DNA from: Panacibacter ginsenosidivorans
GTDB taxonomy: Bacteria > Bacteroidota > Bacteroidia > Chitinophagales > Chitinophagaceae
NCBI RefSeq assembly: GCF_007971225.1
Contig: NZ_CP042435.1
Span: 4,405,501-4,469,500 of the forward strand
Direction of reading: 5' to 3'
Length of the DNA: 64,000 nucleotides
Shown here: positions 8,727 to 16,303 of the stretch, in pieces
Numbering within the stretch: the stretch's first letter is position 1
How the letters are laid out: every line of letters begins with the position of its first letter
Notes under the pieces: model-generated
The model's input: only the letters and a program-made list of their open reading frames with translations
Told to the model about the DNA's origin: nothing
The model's database searches: none
Translations under genes and position numbers: made by a program

Positions 8727-11700
8727 TCAGGCAGGCTCCTGGCTGTTATCACTCTTGTTTGCTACGTACTGCGAAGGCGATACTTTGAATTCTTCTTTGA
8801 AGAACTTTGAAAAATGTTTGGGATTATTGAAACCGACTTCGTAAGCAATCTCGGAAACCGACATACCGCTTTTTTCCAATAACTGCGCGGCTCTTTTTAA
8901 ACGCATGGAGCGGATGAACTCTATGGGCGTTTTGCCGGTGAGGGAAAGAATTTTTCTATATAAAGTAACGCGGTTCATGAACATGTCACGACTAAAATCT
9001 TCCACTGAAAAATCCGGGTTGTCCATATTTTTCTCTATAGCTTCTAACGCTTGTTTCAGGAACTTTTCGTCAACTGGCGTTATGGTAACTTCTTCCGGGT
9101 GAACTTCAATTTGCTTTTGAAAGCGTTTCTGCAATAATTTTTGCTGTGCAAGCAAATTCCTGATACGTGACGCAAGAATTTCAAAAGTAAAAGGTTTGGT
9201 GATGTAGTCATTTACGCCAATATTAAAACCTTCGAGTTGCTTTTCTTCGCTTCCTTTCGCCGTGAGCAGAATAACGGGAATATGGGAAGTAAGCGTTTCG
9301 TTTTTTATTTTCCTGGCTAATTGAATTCCGTCCATTACAGGCATCATAATGTCGCTTACAACAAGGTCTGGGTTTACCTGTTTTATTTTCTCCCAACCTT
9401 CCTTGCCGTTGGAAGCCTCTTCTACATGATATTGCGCCTTGAGGTTGTCTTTTAAATAGAAGCGAATGTCTTCATTGTCTTCGATTACCATTATCGTCTG
9501 CTTTTTGCCACTTCTGCTGCTTGTTTCAGATAGTAATTGTTCAGTGTCTTCTGCAGGTATGGGAACGGTTGTGTTTCGAGTTGAAGGTTCATATATTTTT
9601 TTTGCAGGAAGCAGCACTGTAAAGCAGGTGCCTTTTTCAGGCTCGCTCTTTACTGTAATAATTCCATTGTGAAGTTTTACAAACTCTTTTGTGATTGCAA
9701 GACCAATACCTGTACCCTGGTTAACCATGCTTTGAGGAACATCCGTTTGAAAAAACCGTTCAAAGATTTTGTCGTGCATGTCTTCAGGAATGCCAATGCC
9801 TGTATCCTTTACTTCTATAACAAGCGTTCCATTAGCTTCATTATTAGAGGGTGGATTGTAAAGAAGATTGATGCTGACTGTGCCGCCATCGTGTGTATAT
9901 TTAAAAGCATTTGACAGCAGGTTGAATAATATTTTTTCAATCTTATCCTTGTCAAAATAAATCTCAAGGCTATCAATGTTTGATGCAAATGAAAACTGAA
10001 TGTTTTTCTTTTCAGCAATATCCGTGAAGGAGTGACTGATATCTTCAGCAAATGCGATAATATCACCTATAGAAGGATGCAATTTTATTTCCTGTACTTC
10101 CATTTTTCTAAAGTCGAGCAGTTGATTTACGAGGTTCAATAAACGCTTTGCATTTCGTTGCACAAGGTTTAATTGATTTTTTTGCTCTTCATCTGAAGTG
10201 TGTTTGATGATCTTATCTAAAGGAGAAATAATAAGGCTTAAGGGTGTGCGAAATTCATGGCTTACATTGGTGAAGAATTTTGTTTTCAATTGCTCTATGG
10301 CATGAGCCCTCTCAACTTCCCTGCGTTGCTGTTGCACTTCAAAGCGCATTTGAATTCTATCTAACGTGATGCGGCGTGCAAGTATAAACAACCCTGCTGC
10401 AATCAATACATAAATAATGTATGCAAATGGCGTTCTCCAGAAGGGCGGCTCAATATTTATCTGCAACGTTTTTACATCGCTCCACAAACCGTTGCCATTT
10501 AAAACTTTTACTTTAAAAGTATAGTGCCCCGGGTCCAGGTTTGTGTACGTGACCTGGCGTTGGTTGCCATTTGCATATAACCAATCAGGGTTAAATCCCT
10601 GGAGCATGTACGCATATTTATCCCGGGTACTGTGTGCAAAATCAAGCGACACAAATTCTATAGAGAAAACATTCTCTTTGTATTTGAGGTCAATGCTTTG
10701 TAGCTGTGATAGAGATTCTTTTAAAAGTACACGATCATTAATTATTGCACCTGGCTCAATATTGTTATTAAAAATTTGTAGGCCTGTAAAAATAATTTTA
10801 GGATTATAAGAAGGCTTTTCAATTTTATCAGGATTAATGATGTTGAAACCGGAAGGTCCGCCAAAAAGCAATTCTCCTGTTCTTGTTTTTATTGCGGCGT
10901 TATCATTGAATTCGCGGTTCTGAAGATTGTTTGTTTCATCATAATTAATGATGAACAAACTGATGCCATTTTCTTTTTCCTGCGGAATTGCATTGCATAA
11001 ACCATTAGGCGTGGAAATCCAAAGTGTTTGATAATTATCTTCCAGGATATTCAATATAATATTATCAGGAAGACCATTTGATGTAGAAAATACCTGGAAG
11101 CTTTTTGTTTGTTCATTAAAGAGATTCAAACCTTCCGCAGTACCTACCCAAATTCTTCCTTTACTGTCTTGTAAGAGGGAGATGACATTGTCAGTACTCA
11201 AGCTATTGTCTTCGCTTGTATGCCTGTAAAAAACAGGTGTTGTTTTATTTTTTTCAAAAACAGTAATGCCAATATCTGAACCTATCCACAGGTCTCCGTT
11301 TCTATCCTGCATAATTCCAGATATATAATTCGATGACACAACATTTCGCCTGCCATCTTTATTTTGAAAATGCTTAAAGCTGTTTGTTTTTCTATCAAAT
11401 AAATCAAGCCCGCTGCCTAAAGTACCTATCCACAGATTTTGCTCGCTGTCCTCAAATATTTCCCATACATTATCGTTTGACAAACTAAAAGAATCATTTT
11501 CGCTGTGCCTGTAGTGTGTAAACTTATTACCATCGAAACTGTTTAAGCCGCCGAGATAAGTGCCAATCCATAACGTGTTATCATGATCAATGAATAAGCT
11601 TACGATAACGTTATTGCTTAGGCTATTTACATCATTAGGATTGTGCAGGTATTGTTTGAATGTATTGTTTTTCCTGTCGAAATATATTAAGCCTCCACCG

Positions 11701-12842
11701 TTGGTTCCAATCCAGATATTACCATTTTTATCTTCAACAAAGCGGTTTACATCATCATATTGAAGGCTCTTCAAGTTTGATAGTTCATGGTGATAATAAG
11801 GAAACTTTACAATGTTGCTGTTTAAATAACTTACACCCTGCTTATAGGTTCCAAGCCATATAATTCCTTTGTCGTCTTTGTATAAAGCAGTGATACTATT
11901 CTGACTGAGGCTCTTTGGATCCTTGGGGTCATTCAAGAGATACCTGGTTTTGAAATTGTTTTTTTTATCGATCAGCGTTACGCCTCCATGATCAGTTGCA
12001 ACCCATAAGACCCCGTTGTTATCCTGCACAATATGAGTCACGACGTTGGAACTCAATCGTGACGGAAATGAAGTTTCGTTAAACTGAACGACAGAATTAT
12101 TCTGTTGATGAAAAAGAAAAAGTCCGGAGGCAAATCGCCAAAACAGCAAGTCGCCATCACTGTCAATAAAAAAGTCATAAAAAGCCGTGCCTTCCGTATC
12201 AGCATTTTGCAAAGCGAAACTGGAGAAAATAACTTTGTTTGTGTTTATATCATACTTCTGCAAAAATCCATTTTGATATACCAGCCATAATTTTCCATCA
12301 TTTGTTTCTTTTATGGAAGTAATTCTCTCAGAAGTATTAAGGAAATTACCAGTGATCGCTTTTACTTTTTTATCGGTAGATGAATAAAGATATAATGCAT
12401 TGTCGTAGAGAAACCAATATCTTCCGCTATTTCCTTTTACGATATTTACAACATAACCTGAAGGCAAACCGAGAGCATGTAAATAACTTTCATTTGCCAT
12501 AAATTTTTCCGTATGTGAATTGTAAATGCAGGCAGGAGCCCTCGTTACCACCCACATCTTTCCATCAGGCAGTTCGTAAAGCGCATTGATATGGCTATCG
12601 GTTAATGAAGTGCTGTCGTTAGATTGTTTACGGAATATCTTGAAAGAGTAGCCATCAAAACGATCAAGACCCGATGTAGTACCAAACCATAAAAAGCCAT
12701 CCTGGTCTTTTAGTATAGCATTAACCTGGTTATTCGAAAGACCATTATAAATATCAAGCCTGGAAAAACCATAACCTTCACTTTGAGCAAAAACAGTAAA
12801 GGACATTAACAGCAAAACAGTAAAAATAAGCAGACGCATCAC
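8727..12842 (-). CDS. Hybrid two-component system sensor/regulator (HTCS)
   Basis: 1371 residues combining sensor and transcription factor in one chain. After a signal peptide (about 1-19) come many Reg_prop beta-propeller repeats (recurring DxxGxLWxGT-type motifs such as KDDKGIIWLGTYKQG), a Y_Y_Y domain (about 700-790) and a membrane helix (about 795-815). Then follow a histidine kinase (HEFRTPLSLI phospho-acceptor box; ATP-binding NLLSNAFKYTHDG and DTGIGIP), a receiver domain (VVSDIMMPVMDG, phospho-Asp) and a C-terminal AraC-type DNA-binding domain ending in NNPKHFSKFFKEEFKVSPSQY. HTCS proteins sense breakdown products of a glycan in the periplasm and switch on their locus. It is the first gene of the transcribed order here and the likely activator of the GH31/susCD genes. 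Confidence 0.95.
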   Translation of the reverse strand: MMRLLIFTVLLLMSFTVFAQSEGYGFSRLDIYNGLSNNQVNAILKDQDGFLWFGTTSGLDRFDGYSFKIFRKQSNDSTSLTDSHINALYELPDGKMWVVTRAPACIYNSHTEKFMANESYLHALGLPSGYVVNIVKGNSGRYWFLYDNALYLYSSTDKKVKAITGNFLNTSERITSIKETNDGKLWLVYQNGFLQKYDINTNKVIFSSFALQNADTEGTAFYDFFIDSDGDLLFWRFASGLFLFHQQNNSVVQFNETSFPSRLSSNVVTHIVQDNNGVLWVATDHGGVTLIDKKNNFKTRYLLNDPKDPKSLSQNSITALYKDDKGIIWLGTYKQGVSYLNSNIVKFPYYHHELSNLKSLQYDDVNRFVEDKNGNIWIGTNGGGLIYFDRKNNTFKQYLHNPNDVNSLSNNVIVSLFIDHDNTLWIGTYLGGLNSFDGNKFTHYRHSENDSFSLSNDNVWEIFEDSEQNLWIGTLGSGLDLFDRKTNSFKHFQNKDGRRNVVSSNYISGIMQDRNGDLWIGSDIGITVFEKNKTTPVFYRHTSEDNSLSTDNVISLLQDSKGRIWVGTAEGLNLFNEQTKSFQVFSTSNGLPDNIILNILEDNYQTLWISTPNGLCNAIPQEKENGISLFIINYDETNNLQNREFNDNAAIKTRTGELLFGGPSGFNIINPDKIEKPSYNPKIIFTGLQIFNNNIEPGAIINDRVLLKESLSQLQSIDLKYKENVFSIEFVSLDFAHSTRDKYAYMLQGFNPDWLYANGNQRQVTYTNLDPGHYTFKVKVLNGNGLWSDVKTLQINIEPPFWRTPFAYIIYVLIAAGLFILARRITLDRIQMRFEVQQQRREVERAHAIEQLKTKFFTNVSHEFRTPLSLIISPLDKIIKHTSDEEQKNQLNLVQRNAKRLLNLVNQLLDFRKMEVQEIKLHPSIGDIIAFAEDISHSFTDIAEKKNIQFSFASNIDSLEIYFDKDKIEKILFNLLSNAFKYTHDGGTVSINLLYNPPSNNEANGTLVIEVKDTGIGIPEDMHDKIFERFFQTDVPQSMVNQGTGIGLAITKEFVKLHNGIITVKSEPEKGTCFTVLLPAKKIYEPSTRNTTVPIPAEDTEQLLSETSSRSGKKQTIMVIEDNEDIRFYLKDNLKAQYHVEEASNGKEGWEKIKQVNPDLVVSDIMMPVMDGIQLARKIKNETLTSHIPVILLTAKGSEEKQLEGFNIGVNDYITKPFTFEILASRIRNLLAQQKLLQKRFQKQIEVHPEEVTITPVDEKFLKQALEAIEKNMDNPDFSVEDFSRDMFMNRVTLYRKILSLTGKTPIEFIRSMRLKRAAQLLEKSGMSVSEIAYEVGFNNPKHFSKFFKEEFKVSPSQYVANKSDNSQEPA

Positions 12843-13169
12843 TACATGATTAACTTAAAGAGGGTTTCGCATTAAGAACCGCAAAGCACTTATTCTGATT
12901 CTCCTGAAACCGAAATTACACTAAACAAAGTGAGCAAGATCATTTTGTTTGTCGGGATGGTGCACAGCCCTAATTTTTCGTTCAGGCGCGTTGATTTTTT
13001 CAAAAGGGTTGACAATTGTTGTTTCACGTTAAGGATTCATCTGCCGTTGGATATCTACAAAATATTCAAAGCTTATAATTTTTCTACCGCGCAATTTCAA
13101 AAGCGCATTAGGACCTTCGTTGGATTCATGCAGTAATACACTTTTTTAGGGTTGCTAAACTTTTAGAAC
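12843..13169. other. Intergenic region upstream of the HTCS gene
   Basis: No convincing gene. A 68-codon plus-strand frame (12930-13136) has no recognisable family, no good ribosome-binding site and no neighbours in its direction. The region presumably holds the promoter of the HTCS gene; I see no clear palindrome in it. Confidence 0.5.
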
Positions 13170-14092
13170 CTAAGGGAACTTCTCTTGCTCAGTTGTCCCT
13201 AAATTTTGTGAACAGCTTTCAGTATCATCACTAATCTTTCTGTCAATTACTTTAGCATAAATCTGCGTTGTCTTAATACTTCTATGTCCCAGCATTTTAC
13301 TTACTGAATCAATGGGAACTCCATTATCCAACATTACTGTTGATGCAAAAGTGTGTCGTGCAATATGAAAAGTAATTTGAGTCTGAATGTCACAGATATC
13401 TGCAAGTTCCTTCAGATAACTGTTTACTTTTTGATTACTCGGTACGCCCGTCTTAAGATGATGGATAGTAAGATTTGCAGCATCTACATACGCAAATCCT
13501 GCATAGCAACAGAAAAGAAACATATCGCGAACCTAGGCAAGTCGTCTTATTGTAATTTTTTTTCTTCCAGCGCTTTTAATTCTTCACTAGATAAATGAGG
13601 AATTTTTGGATCAATATGTTTGACTCTGAAATTTCGAAATGGATCTTAGTCCAACCAATCTTTATCGACGCAATCCCTGACTACCTTCTTCAAATTCTTG
13701 ATCATTTTGCCGGAAGAATTAATCGAGAGTCCTTTTATCGCCTGCAAATAGAATTCGAACTTGCTAACGAAATCTATTCTTAAATCAGTTAATAAAACAT
13801 CGCAGCCATTATTTCGCAAGTTCATATATTCGATAAGATGTTTTTCGGTACTTCTGTATTTAACCAATGTAAATTTCTTGTATATTCTCTTTACAGCAAG
13901 TTTGTCAAGGTCAAGAATGCTGAGTTTGAATACACCCAGTAATGTGCGTTTACTGCGATCTTCCCAAAAACATTTTTCCCCGAAGTGTATTGACATTGAA
14001 ATTTCTATTTTGTTAGAACACAGTTGTGGCAAACGTTTCAGGAAATTCGGGATACAAAAAAATGAAAAAATATTTGCACCCTCAAAGGACAC
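13170..14092 (-). pseudogene. Tyrosine recombinase (integrase), inactivated
   Basis: Two reading frames together make one phage-type integrase of the Bacteroidota kind. The upstream part (14092-13646) carries the SAM-like core-binding domain and ends at KDWLD. The downstream part (to 13170) carries the catalytic HIARHTFAS box (HxxR), GHRSIKTTQIYAKV with the nucleophilic Tyr, and a short tail. Between them the sequence still codes for the expected linker (DPFRNFRVKH, PHLSSEELKALEEKK), but three lesions interrupt it. There is an in-frame TAA directly after KDWLD, a run of eight A's that shifts the frame, and a CAG-to-TAG-type stop at 13533-13535 (LA*VRDMF where LAQVRDMF is expected). The N-terminus is also poorly conserved. 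It marks an old mobile-element insertion. Confidence 0.85.
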
Positions 14093-14315
14093 CTAGACCA
14101 ACTGAAGAATACGATATATATATATATGTAGAAGTATATGAGTGAAAGACTTTTAAGCGAGCCCGGTCTTAAAATGTCAAAAAGTTGCGGACCCGGAAAA
14201 AGGGTCTAAAACGCGGAAACACGCTCCCATAGCTGGTTTCAAGTATTTTTATTCAACGGACCGGACGGCGTTTGAGACATCTTTATAATGGTTTTTTACA
14301 AGATATTGGATTTTG

Positions 14316-14349
14316 AAACGAGACCAGATTTCCATCTGGTTTCGTTTTT
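14316..14349 (-). terminator. Hairpin terminator after the kelch gene
   Basis: A 14-bp stem (AAACGAGACCAGAT with ATCTGGTTTCGTTT, one G-T pair) closes on a four-base loop and is followed on the plus strand by TT. It begins 23 bp beyond the stop codon of the minus-strand kelch gene; it could act in both directions. Confidence 0.7.
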
Positions 14350-14371
14350 GTGATCTGGTTAATAATAGCGC

Positions 14372-15859
14372 TCAATTTGCTTTTACAAATTTTATTTGTT
14401 CCAGTTCGTTCTTACTGTTGATTACTTTCAAAATGTAAATTCCCTTTGGCAGTGCAGATACATCAATAGTTCTGTTTAAAATGTCATTGCTGACCGGCAG
14501 TCTTTGTTTAATAAAGGTTTGTCCTTGTACATCACTGATGATAATCTGAATGTTTGTTGTGTTTTTACTGATAAAATGAACAGTCAGCAGATTACTTGTA
14601 ACAGGGTTAGGTGAAATACTTAAAGTGATATTCATTTCATTGGATACGAATGAACTCGCAGTCGTAAAGTTTGGACCCTTAACCCATTCAGATGTTGATG
14701 TGTCTTTTCCGCAGAGGCTTCTTACACCCCATTCATAAGTAGTATTTGGAGACAATCCTTTTAAAGTAAAATGGTTGCTGGTGGCAGGCTTTAATATCCT
14801 TATCCAGTCAATTGTATTTGTTGCACGATAAGCAATCATGAATCGCCTAACAGATGAGTCTGGTATTGTTCCATGCAACATTACTGAAGTATCTGTTATG
14901 TTTGTAACTTTTAAATTAGAAGGTGGGAGGCAAAAATTTTCATCGGGTGTATATTCCCAGAAATCTTTAGTATAACTGCCTGTGCCAATATATCCTTTAC
15001 TGCCGATGGAAAATCCGACTGCACCAGTCCTCTCTGATCCCTCGAAATCCGCTTTCCGAGTCCAGGAATCGGTGATTGGATCGTATACTGTCCAGAAATT
15101 TGGGTTATTGGCACTACCTGTTCCAAGATATCCCTTATTTCCAATACTGAAACCAACAGCGTAGGCGCGGGTACCTCCCCCGACATCTGCTTTTTGCGTC
15201 CACTTATCAACAGCAGGATCATATTCCCAGAAATCTTTTCTAAGGGAGCTGCCAATCAAGCCGGTTCCAATATATCCTTTGCTTCCAATACTAAAACCGG
15301 CTGCAAACAATCGCTCATCTCCTCCAAAGTCGGCTTTCCGTGTCCATACATTCTTAACAGGATCATATTCCCAGAAATCATTTTTATCATAGGAACCATT
15401 ATACCCCGTTCCAATATATCCTTTGTTGCCGATGCTGAAACCAACAGCTGAGATCCGGCCACTTCCTCCGAAATCTGCTTTAGGCGTCCAGGTATTAGCA
15501 GCAGGGTCGTATTCCCAGAAATCATTTCTGTAAGGATGGGAACCATCATAACCGGTTCCAATATATCCTTTGCTACCGATACTAAAACCAACAGCACCAT
15601 CTCGAGCGGTACCGCCAAAATCAGCTTTCTGCGCCCAGGTGTTAGTAGCGGGATCGTATTCCCAGAAATCATTTCTAGGCTGACCACCACTAATATCTGC
15701 ACCGGTTCCAATATACCCTTTGCTCCCAATGCTGAAACCAACAGCAAGTCTGCGGCCAGTACCACCAAAATCCGCTTTTTGTGTCCATGTGCCTTGTGCA
15801 TTGCTGTTTGCGACACCTGTTATAAACAGGAAAACTGTAAGTAGTATTTTCATTTTCAT
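14372..15859 (-). CDS. Secreted kelch-repeat protein with FN3 domain and type IX sorting tail
   Basis: 495 residues. A signal peptide (about 1-21) is followed by six kelch blades of about 50 residues (about 23-315), each with the pattern W-x-KADFGG-x-R-x-AVGFSIGSKGYIGTG and ending in DFWEYDP. A fibronectin type III domain follows (about 320-405; LPPSNLKVTNITDTSV). The C-terminus (about 425-495) has ISPNPVTSNLLTVHF and ends in GIYILKVINSKNELEQIKFVKAN, the usual T9SS C-terminal signal. It is therefore probably exported to the surface by the type IX system. It is a shorter paralogue of the gene at 16304-19201 and, like it, sits directly downstream of a DUF4907-type gene, here decayed. Its ligand is unknown. 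Confidence 0.88.
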   Translation of the reverse strand: MKMKILLTVFLFITGVANSNAQGTWTQKADFGGTGRRLAVGFSIGSKGYIGTGADISGGQPRNDFWEYDPATNTWAQKADFGGTARDGAVGFSIGSKGYIGTGYDGSHPYRNDFWEYDPAANTWTPKADFGGSGRISAVGFSIGNKGYIGTGYNGSYDKNDFWEYDPVKNVWTRKADFGGDERLFAAGFSIGSKGYIGTGLIGSSLRKDFWEYDPAVDKWTQKADVGGGTRAYAVGFSIGNKGYLGTGSANNPNFWTVYDPITDSWTRKADFEGSERTGAVGFSIGSKGYIGTGSYTKDFWEYTPDENFCLPPSNLKVTNITDTSVMLHGTIPDSSVRRFMIAYRATNTIDWIRILKPATSNHFTLKGLSPNTTYEWGVRSLCGKDTSTSEWVKGPNFTTASSFVSNEMNITLSISPNPVTSNLLTVHFISKNTTNIQIIISDVQGQTFIKQRLPVSNDILNRTIDVSALPKGIYILKVINSKNELEQIKFVKAN

Positions 15860-15887
15860 AAATAAATGTTTTTAATGAGATATGGCA

Positions 15888-16208
15888 TTATGAAATCACT
15901 TTCAATTTTTGTAATTCCTTTCTTGTTATTGTGGGTGGCATAATACCCTTTTTCATTTTTCCAATAACCAGTTCTGCCACCTTAGATGTATCCTTTTTTG
16001 TTGTAAATCCGCAATTGCCGGGCATTGCAGGAATGCTTGCCGGTGAATTAGTAACTTGCCGTCTCCCTACACATCATAGCAATATGTATGTGATTTTATA
16101 AGTGAAATTTGTTTTGCTGATTTGTGATGAAGATGTAGATTGTTGTCCATTTGTTTTTACGGCAGTTATCAACAACAATGCTGCAATCATCAGGAAGTAT
16201 TTTTTCAT
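15888..16208 (-). pseudogene. Decayed paralogue of the DUF4907 protein gene
   Basis: Starts with ATG (complement of 16206-16208) and an intact signal peptide (MKKYFLMIAALLLITAV), then matches the gene at 19233-19571. The agreement breaks where about 15 bases are missing (the SPYNTYG stretch of the intact copy) and a TAT codon has become TAG just before GDGKLLIH. Further shifts follow. The C-terminal codons (VAELVIGKMKKGIMPPTIT, then RKELQKLKVIS) are still readable in another frame. It sits in front of the shorter kelch gene exactly as the intact copy sits in front of the longer one. Confidence 0.85.
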
Positions 16209-16303
16209 TGTTGCTATTTTTTATTCTCAAAAAATTTGTTGAAGGATTTGCAACAACACCCTGCAATATTTTCTGCTGCAGGTGCTGTTTGAAATGATTG
16301 TTC

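Noticed and set aside
12930-13136. 68-codon plus-strand ORF
   Set aside because: No recognisable domain, no neighbours on that strand, and it lies in the region expected to hold the HTCS promoter.
14111-14128. AT dinucleotide run
   Set aside because: A short simple repeat without further structure.
14911-15816. Long alternative-frame ORFs (114 and 186 codons) across the kelch gene
   Set aside because: Periodic shadows produced by the kelch DNA repeats; the kelch frame has signal peptide, complete domains and a sorting tail.
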